A stretch of 64,000 nt of DNA from Prevotellaceae bacterium KH2P17 (GTDB taxonomy: Bacteria > Bacteroidota > Bacteroidia > Bacteroidales > Bacteroidaceae), in the NCBI GenBank assembly GCA_900199655.1, contig FZRE01000007.1:4553-68552 (forward strand), given 5' to 3'. The translations under genes and the position numbers were made by a program. The notes beneath the pieces are model-generated. The model was given only the letters and a program-made list of their open reading frames with translations. It had not been told where the DNA came from and did no database searches. Below are positions 7,903-17,075 of this stretch, piece after piece. Every line of letters begins with the position of its first letter. Position 1 is the stretch's first letter.

Positions 7903-8291
7903 CTACTGTGCTTCTTATATCAGAGAAAACTGCCGGTGGCGTTCTTCCGTTCTTCCGCGCCGTGGCAGCGGAGAGGCTGCGGGTATTCTCCCATGCGTTT
8001 TCTTTGATTTGTTAAAGTTACAATTTTTTGCATAACAAGGAGTCAAAAGTGTCTGAATTTTATATTGTTTAACATATTCGGCAAAGCAAATCATCCTTTT
8101 CAGGCACGGCATATCGGCCCGGCGAGTGTACTTATATCGGCAATCAAGCCACAATTTGGTGCAGTTCAGGACCTGTAGACAAAAAAAACAACTGCTGAAT
8201 ACGTAATTTATGCAGTTGGTTTGTTATGATTATAAATCAGCTAACCTGGTTTTTAAATTTAATAACTAAAAACAACTTATCATTTCCAACC
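7903..8291. other. Divergent regulatory region of PUL 1
   Basis: There is no gene in this stretch between the ECF sigma gene and SusC. It must hold both promoters. The minus strand has TAACTTTA near 8015-8022 as a weak -7 candidate. The plus strand lacks TAnnTTTG close to SusC, as expected if the ECF factor recognises another sequence. TATAAATCAG (8231-8240) is also found upstream of the other STN-type SusC. Confidence 0.5.
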
Positions 8292-11200
8292 ATGGACAAG
8301 CAACGCTATGAACACAGCTTGACGCTATGCAAGGCTCTGCTGGTACTCTTCCTCTTCTGCATCCCACTGCAGCAGACAGGAGCTCAGGTGAACCTCTCGA
8401 CAAAGCGCACCAAGCTTGAAACTGTGATTAAGCAACTCAAATCGAAGTCCAAGTACCGCTTCTTCTACAACGACGCACTGGCCAAAGTAGAGGTAAACGG
8501 GGTGCAGGCCAAAAACGAACCGCTGAAAAACGTGCTCGACAAGCTCTTCGCAGGGACGGGTATCGATTACCGGATTGTAGACAATGTGGTCTATCTCTCC
8601 AAGAGTGGCGCCGGTTCGGCTACCCCCAAACCCCAGCAACAGCAGCAGAAAACGGATCAGCACACCATTGAGGGCACCGTGACCGATGCCTCCGGCGAGC
8701 CGTTGATTGGTGTGAGCGTGATGGTGAAGGGTACCTCGCACGGTGCCGTGACCGACGTCGACGGGCACTACAGCTTCACCACAGAGGTGGCCAATCCCAC
8801 CCTCGTGTACTCGTACATAGGCTACGGCACGCAGGAAGTAGCCCAGCAAGGCCGCGCCAAGATTGACCTCGTGATGCAGGAGGAGAGCCACACGCTTAGC
8901 GACGTGGTGGTAACGGCTCTGGGCATCAAGCGCTCGGAGAAAGCACTGAGCTACAACGTGCAGAAGGTATCGGGCGAAGAGCTCACCAGCGTCAAGAATG
9001 TGAACTTTATCAATAGCCTCAACGGTGCCGTGGCCGGTGTAAACATCAACGCCTCAACAACGGGTGTGGGAGGTCCTACTCGTGTGATAATGCGTGGTAC
9101 AAAATCCATCACCGGTGGCAACAACGTACTTTATGTAATCGACGGTGTGCCCATGTTCAACAAGAATGGTGGCGACATCGGCGGTGGAAGATATTCAAGC
9201 CAGCCCAGCAGCGAAGGTATTGCCGATATCAACCCCGACGACATTGAGAGTATCAACGTGCTAACAGGCCCTTCGGCAGCCGCCCTCTACGGTTCGGCCG
9301 CTGCCAACGGTGTTATCATGATCAACACCAAGCGGGGCGCTGAGGGAAAGGTGAGCGTAGCTGTTTCGAGTAGCATGGAGTTCTCTGATCCGTTTATCAT
9401 GCCCGAATTTCAGAATACTTACGGCAATAAGCCTGGCTCTTTTGAGAGTTGGGGCGACCGTATGGCCAGCTCTTCCGGCTTCAATCCCAAAGACTTTTTC
9501 AACACGGGCCACAGCTATATTAACTCCGTGACCCTCACGACAGGTACCAAGACCAACAAGACTTACGTGTCTGTGGCCAGCACCAATGCCACGGGCATCT
9601 TGGAGAACAACGCCTACAACCGTTATAACTTTACGGCCCGCAATACCAGCGACTTCCTTAATGATAAGCTGCATCTTGACGTCAGCGGCAGCTACATCAT
9701 TCAGAATACCGACAACATGTATCGTCCGGGTGAGTATTACAACCCATTGCCGGCAGTATACCTGTTCCCCCGTGGAGAGGACTGGTCGGCCGTTCAGCTG
9801 TATAAGCGCTACGATGCCGCCCGCAAGTTTGCCGTTCAGTACTGGCCTTACGGCGATCAAGGCATGCAGTTGCAGAACCCCTATTTCATTGTTAACGACA
9901 TGCTGACCCCAACTAAGCGTAAGCGCTATATGTTAATGGGTAGCTTGAAATACGACATTCTGCCTTGGCTCAACGTTACAGGCCGTGTGCGTGTCGACAA
10001 TACTTACACCGAGGCCGAGAGCAGGCTCCACGCCAGCGGTACGGGAATTCTGTATGCGGGCACTTATGGTAATGGTATCTACAATCATTCGCAAGGTTCC
10101 GACCAGCAAACCTATATGGACATAATGTTCAATATTGACAAGAGCTTCGGACAGGACTATCGTCTGACTGCCAATGCCGGTGCAAGCTTAGAGGACTATC
10201 GTTCAAGTTCAGTAGGCTTCGGCGGCCCTATCCTGAAGGTACCCAACCTCTTCTCTTCTGCAGCACTTGACCCTGAGAAAGCTATTCCCAGCGATTCAGA
10301 GTTCCGCAAGCGTGGCACAGCTATCTTTGCCAGTGCCGAACTTTCTTGGAAAGACATGGTTTATCTTACCATGACCGGACGTAACGACTGGAGTTCATTG
10401 CTGGTTAATGCCAAAGAGCCATCGTTCTTCTATCCTTCTGTAGGCCTTTCAGCCATTATATCCAAGATGGTGAAACTGCCCGAAGTTATTTCATTCATGA
10501 AAGTGAGAGGCTCTTGCACCGAGGTAGGTTCGCCTATTCCCGACCGTTATCGCGGCGTGACACGTGGCACGTTGACCTACCCTATCACCAACGGTGTTCC
10601 TGCTACCCGCACAATCATGCCTTTCTTTGATTTCAAGGCAGAACGTACACGTTCTTATGAAATTGGTTTGAACCTGCGCATGTTTGAAAGTCGCTTGAAT
10701 TTTGACCTCACATGGTATCACTCCAATACCTATAACCAGACCTTCTTGGCCGAGCTTTCAGCTACAGCTCCTTATTCGGGCATGTACATTCAAGCCGGTG
10801 ACATCGCCAACTCTGGTATCGAAATGTCATTAGGTTACGGCGACAAGGTGGGGCAGATTGAGTTTGATTCAAGACTGGTTTACAGCCGCAACGTTAATAA
10901 GGTTAAGAAATTGGTACACAACTATGACACTGGAGTTGACGGACAGATTATCAACTTTACAGAGACTACGGCCGGTGGTGGATTTATCCGTGAAGGCGAC
11001 AGTATGGGTGATGTGTATGTCACAAAGGTACTGAAGCGTGATGCTACTGGCGCGATTGCCGTAGGTCCCGATGGTAGCTTGGCCTCTATGGACCTTCCAA
11101 AGGGCGAGCGCATAAAGATTGGCAATACCAATCCCGACTTTACCATGGGCTGGAGAAACAGTATTTCCTGGAAAGGACTAAATCTCTCGTTCCTCATCAA

Positions 11201-11627
11201 TGCCCGCTTCGGTGGCGTTGTGACTTCTGCCACACAGGCTGTACTCGACCAGTTCGGTGTTTCTAAGGCTTCTGCAGAGGCTCGTGACCGTGGTTATGTA
11301 GAGGTAGCTGGTGGATTAAAAGTTGATCCTCAGAAGTATTATGAGGTAGTAGCCAACCAGCAGCTGATGGCTTATTACTATTACAATGCAACAAATGTTC
11401 GTTTGCAAAATGTAAGCCTCAACTACACGTTGCCTAAGACATGGCTCGGCCAGGGCTGGCCCAGCATTACGGTAGGTGTCATCGCCAACAACCTCTGGAT
11501 GATTTACAACAAAGCTCCGTTCGATCCTGAGATTGCAGCGTCTACTGGTACTTATGGTCAGGGAAGCGACTATTTCAGCGCTCCGAGCTTGCGTAATATC
11601 GGTTTTAGTTTGAGACTTCAATTCTAA
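8292..11627 (+). CDS. SusC-like TonB-dependent transporter with STN domain (PUL 1)
   Basis: A 1111-residue outer-membrane importer working with SusD. The domain order is signal peptide (about 1-32, ending TGAQ), STN signalling domain (about 33-105, NLSTKRTKLETVIKQLKS), carboxypeptidase-regulatory-like domain (about 125-205, IEGTVTDASGEPLIGVSVMV), plug with VVTALGIKRSEKALSYNVQ and VIDGVPMFNK, then the 22-strand barrel ending in a typical LRLQF. The start at 8292 was chosen because it gives the signal peptide; an in-frame ATG at 8226 would add 22 unlikely residues. The STN domain fits control by the adjacent FecR/ECF pair. SusD follows by 14 bases. By context the substrate is an N-glycan-type oligosaccharide. 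Confidence 0.95.
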   Translation: MDKQRYEHSLTLCKALLVLFLFCIPLQQTGAQVNLSTKRTKLETVIKQLKSKSKYRFFYNDALAKVEVNGVQAKNEPLKNVLDKLFAGTGIDYRIVDNVVYLSKSGAGSATPKPQQQQQKTDQHTIEGTVTDASGEPLIGVSVMVKGTSHGAVTDVDGHYSFTTEVANPTLVYSYIGYGTQEVAQQGRAKIDLVMQEESHTLSDVVVTALGIKRSEKALSYNVQKVSGEELTSVKNVNFINSLNGAVAGVNINASTTGVGGPTRVIMRGTKSITGGNNVLYVIDGVPMFNKNGGDIGGGRYSSQPSSEGIADINPDDIESINVLTGPSAAALYGSAAANGVIMINTKRGAEGKVSVAVSSSMEFSDPFIMPEFQNTYGNKPGSFESWGDRMASSSGFNPKDFFNTGHSYINSVTLTTGTKTNKTYVSVASTNATGILENNAYNRYNFTARNTSDFLNDKLHLDVSGSYIIQNTDNMYRPGEYYNPLPAVYLFPRGEDWSAVQLYKRYDAARKFAVQYWPYGDQGMQLQNPYFIVNDMLTPTKRKRYMLMGSLKYDILPWLNVTGRVRVDNTYTEAESRLHASGTGILYAGTYGNGIYNHSQGSDQQTYMDIMFNIDKSFGQDYRLTANAGASLEDYRSSSVGFGGPILKVPNLFSSAALDPEKAIPSDSEFRKRGTAIFASAELSWKDMVYLTMTGRNDWSSLLVNAKEPSFFYPSVGLSAIISKMVKLPEVISFMKVRGSCTEVGSPIPDRYRGVTRGTLTYPITNGVPATRTIMPFFDFKAERTRSYEIGLNLRMFESRLNFDLTWYHSNTYNQTFLAELSATAPYSGMYIQAGDIANSGIEMSLGYGDKVGQIEFDSRLVYSRNVNKVKKLVHNYDTGVDGQIINFTETTAGGGFIREGDSMGDVYVTKVLKRDATGAIAVGPDGSLASMDLPKGERIKIGNTNPDFTMGWRNSISWKGLNLSFLINARFGGVVTSATQAVLDQFGVSKASAEARDRGYVEVAGGLKVDPQKYYEVVANQQLMAYYYYNATNVRLQNVSLNYTLPKTWLGQGWPSITVGVIANNLWMIYNKAPFDPEIAASTGTYGQGSDYFSAPSLRNIGFSLRLQF

Positions 11628-11641
11628 ACAACAAGGCTTTT

Positions 11642-13240
11642 ATGAAAAATAAAATCAATCAAATACTTTGCATGGCGGCTATGTCTGCCACCGTGCTGAC
11701 CTCTTGCCAGACTGACTTTGCCGATATCAATCGCGACCACCGTCAGCCTACGGAGGAAGAACTGAAAATGGATAACCTGAATGTGGGTGGTTTTGCCACG
11801 GCCTTCGAGATGAGTATCTTCCCTGTAGGCTCATCAGGCACAGGTTATGTGAACGATTACCAGATTCCTTACACCCTCGGTGGTGCTTGTTGGATGGGCT
11901 ATATGGCTCCTTCGCAGAACAAGTGGGTAGGCAGAGGATTCCCAACTTACGCGTTGAAACCATGGAGTCAGTACACTTATAATGTGATGGCCGGAAATGC
12001 ATATCGCAACTGGCTTGACATGAAAAAGCGTACCACCGATGACCCAGCAGGCTTCGCAGTGGCCCAGATCATCAAGGTTGCCGCTGTACATAAGGCAACC
12101 GACACCTTCGGCCCCATTCCTTATTCTAAAGCAGGCATTGAGGGTACGGCGCTGGCAGAGTATGATTCGCAGGAAGATGTCTACAAAGCCATGCTCAAGG
12201 AGCTGGATGAAGCGGTGCAGACATTGAACAGAGAAGCTCACGATGTATTCCCGAAATACGACATCATCTATGAGGGTGATTATGTAAAATGGTGCAAGTT
12301 TGCCAATTCGCTCATGCTACGTCTAGCCATGCGGGTGGTTTATGCCAACGAGGCTTTGGCCAAGGAGTATGCCGAGAAGGCCATTAGTAATCCAAATGGT
12401 GTAATCGAGGCAGTGGGTGATGGTGCCACACTGTGCAAGGGTGCGGGTGTTTCGCTGAAAAATCCATTGGTTATCATTAATGGAAGCTACAACGATGCCC
12501 GCATGGGAGCAGAAATTGCTTCTTACATGAAGGGTTACAACGATCCGCGTTTGGGCGCTTATTTCCAGAAAGGAACTATAAACAATGTTTCTGACTATTA
12601 TGGTTTGCGTACCAATTTACCGAGTACTACGGCCTATCTTGACAGAGAGAAAATTTCGTTATTGAAAGTTGAGGACGAAACTCCGGTGTATATCATCAGG
12701 GCTTCGGAAGTTTATTTCCTCCGTGCTGAAGGTTCATTGCGCGGCTGGAACATGGGAGATGCCAATGACGCTAAGACTTTTTACGAGAAGGGAATCTCTG
12801 CTTCGTTCGAGGAAAATGGTTTGAGCGCAGGCGCGGCTACAACTTATGCTGCTAACGCTACGGCCAAACCAGCCAACTTCGTTGACCCTATCAACTCGCA
12901 GTATAATGCCGATGCGCCGTCTGATATAACAATCAAGTGGCAGGATGGTAACTTCGAGAAGAGTTTAGAGCGCATTATCACGCAGAAGTATCTGGCTATT
13001 TATCCTGACGGGCAAGAGGCTTGGTCTGAATTCCGTCGCACAGGCTATCCTCGTATCTTCAAGGCTGTATCGGTATCTACCGATTGCGATGTGAATGGAG
13101 ATAACCGTCCAACACGCATTCCTTACTCTAATGATGAATACACAAAAAACCTCGATAACATTACTAAGGCTGTTCAGCTGCTCGGCGGAGCCGATAACGG
13201 TGCTACACGCCTGTGGTGGGACAAGAAGGCTAACAAATAA
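11642..13240 (+). CDS. SusD/RagB-family surface lipoprotein (PUL 1)
   Basis: A 532-residue glycan-binding lipoprotein that lids the SusC channel. The lipobox TVLTSC gives C22 followed by acidic residues (QTDFADIN), typical of surface export in Bacteroidetes. The middle part has NAYRNWLDMKKR, AVAQIIKVAAVHKATDTFGPIPYS and YKAMLKELDEAVQTL. The C-terminal part shows PVYIIRASEVYFLRAEGSL, YEKGISASF and IITQKYLAIYPDGQEAWSEF, as in the SusD-like_2 branch. It follows SusC by 14 bases and precedes the GH18 gene by 18, so it is operonic. Confidence 0.95.
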   Translation: MKNKINQILCMAAMSATVLTSCQTDFADINRDHRQPTEEELKMDNLNVGGFATAFEMSIFPVGSSGTGYVNDYQIPYTLGGACWMGYMAPSQNKWVGRGFPTYALKPWSQYTYNVMAGNAYRNWLDMKKRTTDDPAGFAVAQIIKVAAVHKATDTFGPIPYSKAGIEGTALAEYDSQEDVYKAMLKELDEAVQTLNREAHDVFPKYDIIYEGDYVKWCKFANSLMLRLAMRVVYANEALAKEYAEKAISNPNGVIEAVGDGATLCKGAGVSLKNPLVIINGSYNDARMGAEIASYMKGYNDPRLGAYFQKGTINNVSDYYGLRTNLPSTTAYLDREKISLLKVEDETPVYIIRASEVYFLRAEGSLRGWNMGDANDAKTFYEKGISASFEENGLSAGAATTYAANATAKPANFVDPINSQYNADAPSDITIKWQDGNFEKSLERIITQKYLAIYPDGQEAWSEFRRTGYPRIFKAVSVSTDCDVNGDNRPTRIPYSNDEYTKNLDNITKAVQLLGGADNGATRLWWDKKANK

Positions 13241-13258
13241 TTTAAAGACCAAACTTAT

Positions 13259-14362
13259 ATGAAAAAGTATGTTATTTTCAGTTTTCTGCTGATGGCCTTG
13301 CTGAGTGTAGGATGCAGCGATTGGACTGAAGTGGAAAACAAGAATATAGATAAATTGCTGGTCGATGCCGACTCGACATTGTCAATAGCACACAAGAATT
13401 ACTTGGCGAACCTTCGTGCTTATAAACAAACCGAACATCAACTGACCTTTGGCTGGTTTGGCGGTTGGACGGGAGAAAGCCCTGCTTCACGCTGCCTTTA
13501 TAGTCTGCCCGACAGTACAGACGTTGTGTCTCTTTGGGATGGTTTTATCAGCTTGACACCAGCTATGCTGGCCGACCTGAAACGAACCAAGGAAGAAAAG
13601 GGATTGCGTGTGCTGGCTTGTAGCTTGCTATTTGAAATCGGTAAAAACATAACTCCTGCACAGCCCCAGTCTTCCAAAGACAAGGGAGAATCGTGGGCAG
13701 ATTATAACCATGCTTATTGGGGCTGGGTTGATGGTGATGAAGAAGCCATCAGCAAGGCCATCGTAAAATATGCGAACGCAATTTGTGATACCATTGATAA
13801 GTATGCCCTCGATGGTTACGACTTGGATGCGGAGCCTACAGTTCCCCAACCGTTCCAAACTAATAAAGAAATGTGGCAAAATGATCGCATGAATCTCTTT
13901 GTCCGCACGATGGGTAAGCGCATTGGCCCGATGGCCGAGACTGAAGCAGGCCGCAAGAAGTGGTTGGTAGTTGACGGGCAGCCCGAATGGTTCTCCGCTG
14001 AAATGGCCTTGTATTTCAATTATTACATATTGCAGGCATATAGTAGCACCAGTTATAGTGACCTTGATAGTAGACTCAATAGAGTGTTTGGAAAGTTTAA
14101 AACAAAACAAACCTTTGAGGAAGTGGCTAAGAAGATAATTGTTACAGAAAACTTTGAGGCTTATTCTGGCACAGGTGGTGTTACCCATAAGACTCGTGAT
14201 GGACAGAGTGTCCCTTCTTATATCGGTATGGCTATGTGGGAACCCAATGGAGCCCACAAAGCAGGTATAGGAAGTTACCACATGGAGAAAGACTATGCGG
14301 CAAATCCTATTTACAAGTACCTACGCCAAGGTATCCAAATCATGAACCCTGCTGTAAAATAA
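13259..14362 (+). CDS. GH18 endo-beta-N-acetylglucosaminidase-like lipoprotein
   Basis: A 367-residue lipoprotein (lipobox LSVGC, C19) with a single GH18 TIM-barrel domain. The catalytic motif DxxDxDxE is intact as DGYDLDAE (residues 185-192), with E192 as the expected acid. The early LTFGWFGGWTG strand and the late YIGMAMWEPNG region also fit the family. Bacterial GH18 lipoproteins in SusC/SusD/DUF1735 operons are endo-beta-N-acetylglucosaminidases that cut the GlcNAc-GlcNAc core of N-glycans, for example BT3987 of Bacteroides thetaiotaomicron, where substrate capture and import follow. Whether it prefers high-mannose or complex glycans cannot be read here. Unlike some GH18-fold binding proteins, the motif is not degraded, so it is probably active. 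Confidence 0.9.
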   Translation: MKKYVIFSFLLMALLSVGCSDWTEVENKNIDKLLVDADSTLSIAHKNYLANLRAYKQTEHQLTFGWFGGWTGESPASRCLYSLPDSTDVVSLWDGFISLTPAMLADLKRTKEEKGLRVLACSLLFEIGKNITPAQPQSSKDKGESWADYNHAYWGWVDGDEEAISKAIVKYANAICDTIDKYALDGYDLDAEPTVPQPFQTNKEMWQNDRMNLFVRTMGKRIGPMAETEAGRKKWLVVDGQPEWFSAEMALYFNYYILQAYSSTSYSDLDSRLNRVFGKFKTKQTFEEVAKKIIVTENFEAYSGTGGVTHKTRDGQSVPSYIGMAMWEPNGAHKAGIGSYHMEKDYAANPIYKYLRQGIQIMNPAVK

Positions 14363-14382
14363 CACCTTAAAATGAGATTGTA

Positions 14383-15504
14383 ATGAAACATATATTTCAA
14401 ACTTTAGGAATAGCTTCTTTAACCTGCTTCGCATGGTCGTGCGCCAATGTTGATTATGATAAGGTGAACGAAGAGAACGATCTGCCCAATGCTGTTTACA
14501 TCGATGGAGCCGCAGAGTCACCGGTAACAAAGATTATGGTAAATGAAAATGGAGGTCATGGTACGTTGACAGCTCGAGCTGCCAATCTGCTCAGTGGTGA
14601 CGTTAATGTTAAGTTTGCTATAGACGAACAGGTGCTGGCTGCCTACAATGAAGCGAATGGAACGGCTTATCAGATGTTGCCGGCAAAGTATTACTCTTTG
14701 TCAAAAGAGACATTGACCATAGGCGCCAATGAAGTTTCTAATGGTGCGGTTGATGTGACCATCAAGCCACTTGACAACGAATTGAGCGCAGCGGTGAAAT
14801 ATGCAATTCCCGTAAAACTGGTGGCTGCCGAGGGGTCTAACATCCTGGCATCGAGCGCTACCAAGATATTCGCGATCGACCGTGTGCTCAATACAACCGT
14901 AATGCGTCAGGATGGGTTCTACTTAAAGGTGAACTTTACGCCGGCTTTCCAAGACTTACAGGAGTGGACTTTGTCGTACGGAATGAATATTGACAGCAAC
15001 TTTGATAATCAGTCTGTACTTTCTCCCGACTTCTACTCACGTATTACAAGGGACGGTGGTTTACAGATGAAAGTAGGAGAGACTGATGATCCGAAGGCTT
15101 TTGCCAAGACAAAGCTACAGCCAAAAAAGTGGTATCACGTAGCATGGGTGTACAATCGCCAGCATGTAAAGTGCTACATCAATGGTATATTGGACAATGA
15201 GTTCGACGTACCAAAAGTAGAAACTTTCTCAAAAATGAATATGAGTTGGGGTGCATTCAAGGGGTTGGTACGTGAGATTCGTCTTTATAACAAGGCGCAG
15301 TCTGCTTTCCAAATACTGGACAACCTCTATATTGAGAACCCGGAGAATCCTGATCTGCTGTTCTACGCGCCATTGACAAAGGAATATGGTGTGAAGGATA
15401 TTTGCAAAAATCCGCATGTTATTCATACTTATGCGCCAGAACAAGAAGTAATAGAGTATGATCAGAGCAAGATTAAATGGATAGATCAAAAGTTTCCCGA
15501 ATAA
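14383..15504 (+). CDS. DUF1735 and LamG-domain lipoprotein (PUL 1)
   Basis: A 373-residue lipoprotein (FAWSC, C20). It has an N-terminal DUF1735 domain (about 30-165: VKFAIDEQVLAAYNEANGTA, YYSLSKETLTIGANEVSNG, AIPVKLVAAEGSNI) and a LamG/concanavalin-like domain (about 175-345: QEWTLSYGMNI, LQPKKWYHVAWVYNRQHVK, GLVREIRLYNKAQS). DUF1735 proteins with lectin-like domains in endoglycosidase PULs act as surface glycan-binding proteins. The gene lies in the operon 20 bases after GH18 and 16 before the next DUF1735 gene. Confidence 0.88.
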   Translation: MKHIFQTLGIASLTCFAWSCANVDYDKVNEENDLPNAVYIDGAAESPVTKIMVNENGGHGTLTARAANLLSGDVNVKFAIDEQVLAAYNEANGTAYQMLPAKYYSLSKETLTIGANEVSNGAVDVTIKPLDNELSAAVKYAIPVKLVAAEGSNILASSATKIFAIDRVLNTTVMRQDGFYLKVNFTPAFQDLQEWTLSYGMNIDSNFDNQSVLSPDFYSRITRDGGLQMKVGETDDPKAFAKTKLQPKKWYHVAWVYNRQHVKCYINGILDNEFDVPKVETFSKMNMSWGAFKGLVREIRLYNKAQSAFQILDNLYIENPENPDLLFYAPLTKEYGVKDICKNPHVIHTYAPEQEVIEYDQSKIKWIDQKFPE

Positions 15505-15520
15505 CGATTAAATAGAAACA

Positions 15521-16867
15521 ATGATGAAAAAACATATTTATTTCATAGTGTTAGCACTTACGGCCTCTTCCTTAGCCTCATGCAGCCATGACTATAATTA
15601 CGACGGTGAGTATGACGTAAAGGGATATTTCAGCGGAAGCGACCCTCGCGACAACTTAGTGTATTTCTCAACAAACTTGGTAGAACACACGAGCAGCTTT
15701 GTTGGCGATTTACTTTTGAGCGAAGACTCCAAAGAATTTACGTTTAATGCGATTCTCACCCGCAACTTAACAAGTACAAGCAAGGTGCAAGTAACTCTGG
15801 CTACCGATGCTCCTTTGCTGGAAACCGCCTATAAAGATTACGAGGTGGCAACCGAAGAACAAGTGGAATTCAAGGATGATGGAGTTATTGAGATAGGCAC
15901 AGAGTCTTCTAATTTTGACGTGCCTGTTACTGTTAAAGGCCTGTCTAAAATATTAAAGCCTACGGTTGTTCCTATTAAGATTGCACCGGTAGGACCAGAA
16001 TTGAGTAGTCCGGAGATTATAAGAAAAGATTATGCTTATGTTGTAATTACGCCAAAAGACCTTTGGACTATAAAATATGACGGAGCAGGTATCGTTGCAT
16101 CTTTGGGTAATCCCAGTATTTATGCAGGTGCAACCACCGTTACGGTAAAACTTACTACACCGGCAGAGTTTGGGTATAAAGGAAAAATTGGGCTCGAACG
16201 TGATAACTCTCTATTTAAGAGTGATGGTAAGACTCAGTTGGCTCCTGAAGGAATCAGCACTGCTACGGCCGTAGACTGCGAAGGTAAAACTTCACTGGAA
16301 CTTTCAGCAACGTTTTCTAACCCAGAAAAGTTTACGGCCCTTGGCGAGTATGTATTGCCAATGCGTGCAATCTACTATGATGAAAAAGGCGTCAAGCACA
16401 ATCTTGTAAATGGAGAAGTGCTCATTCCCGTCAAGGTGATGGATATTTATTTGGCTCCTTCTACAACTGAACCAACCGGCACGGTGATACCTACAACTGA
16501 TTGGAAAGTAACATTGACCCCGGCTGCTGCTTCTGGAAATCTTTCAAGACTTATTGATGGAAATGGGAATACTGGCATCTATCTTAGAGCTGGTGTCAAT
16601 ACAATCATTGTAGATATGGGAAAGGAAGAAGATATCATGGGCTTGCAATTAGCTACCGATAGATATGGATTCTATTATCCTAATTCTGTAGCTTTCTATG
16701 GCAGTGATGACAACACAAATTGGAAAGAACTTTCTGGAGATCTTCTCATAGAAAAAACGCTATGGAATAACTATTCAACTTTAAAACCTCTATCAGCACG
16801 TTACATAAAGATCGAAATAACTGCAGATAACTATGACATGTTATCGGAGATTAAGATTTATAAATAA
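15521..16867 (+). CDS. DUF1735 and discoidin (F5/8 C) lipoprotein (PUL 1)
   Basis: A 448-residue lipoprotein (LASC, C21, followed by SHDYNYDGEYD). It has DUF1735-like repeats (AILTRNLTSTSKVQVTLA; IEIGTESSNFDVPVTVKG; then a second beta domain with VKLTTPAEFGYKG) and a C-terminal F5/8 type C domain (about 315-448: LSRLIDGNGNTGIYLRAG, DMGKEEDIMGLQLATD, YIKIEITADNYDMLSEIKIY). It is the last gene of the operon and is followed by a strong terminator. The likely role is surface glycan binding beside the GH18 enzyme. Confidence 0.87.
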   Translation: MMKKHIYFIVLALTASSLASCSHDYNYDGEYDVKGYFSGSDPRDNLVYFSTNLVEHTSSFVGDLLLSEDSKEFTFNAILTRNLTSTSKVQVTLATDAPLLETAYKDYEVATEEQVEFKDDGVIEIGTESSNFDVPVTVKGLSKILKPTVVPIKIAPVGPELSSPEIIRKDYAYVVITPKDLWTIKYDGAGIVASLGNPSIYAGATTVTVKLTTPAEFGYKGKIGLERDNSLFKSDGKTQLAPEGISTATAVDCEGKTSLELSATFSNPEKFTALGEYVLPMRAIYYDEKGVKHNLVNGEVLIPVKVMDIYLAPSTTEPTGTVIPTTDWKVTLTPAAASGNLSRLIDGNGNTGIYLRAGVNTIIVDMGKEEDIMGLQLATDRYGFYYPNSVAFYGSDDNTNWKELSGDLLIEKTLWNNYSTLKPLSARYIKIEITADNYDMLSEIKIYK

Positions 16868-16918
16868 AATGATACGCTACTCTTAATGAACGAAAGAGGA
16901 GGTGCCTAAAATGAAGTG

Positions 16919-16965
16919 AACCCCGGGAGTTGTTTGATTATGCAACTCCCGGGGTTCTTTTCTTT
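16919..16965 (+). terminator. Intrinsic terminator of the PUL 1 operon
   Basis: AACCCCGGGAGTTG (16919-16932) and CAACTCCCGGGGTT (16943-16956) form a perfect 14-bp stem followed by CTTTTCTTT. Confidence 0.95.
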
Positions 16966-16983
16966 AGAGGCTCTTCCTCATGC

Positions 16984-17035
16984 TTTTAAGCGCGCTGAAG
17001 CATAACTTCAACAGCCTTGAAGCATAACTCCAATC
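16984..17035. repeat. Short CTTGAAGCATAACT repeat units
   Basis: The units CTGAAGCATAACTTCAACAG and CTTGAAGCATAACTCCAA belong to the same hairpin-unit family as 42920-42985, 48410-48475 and 63541-63600. Confidence 0.6.
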
Positions 17036-17075
17036 TTTTTGCAGTTCATCGCCAACTGCGCTACCCACATTTTCA

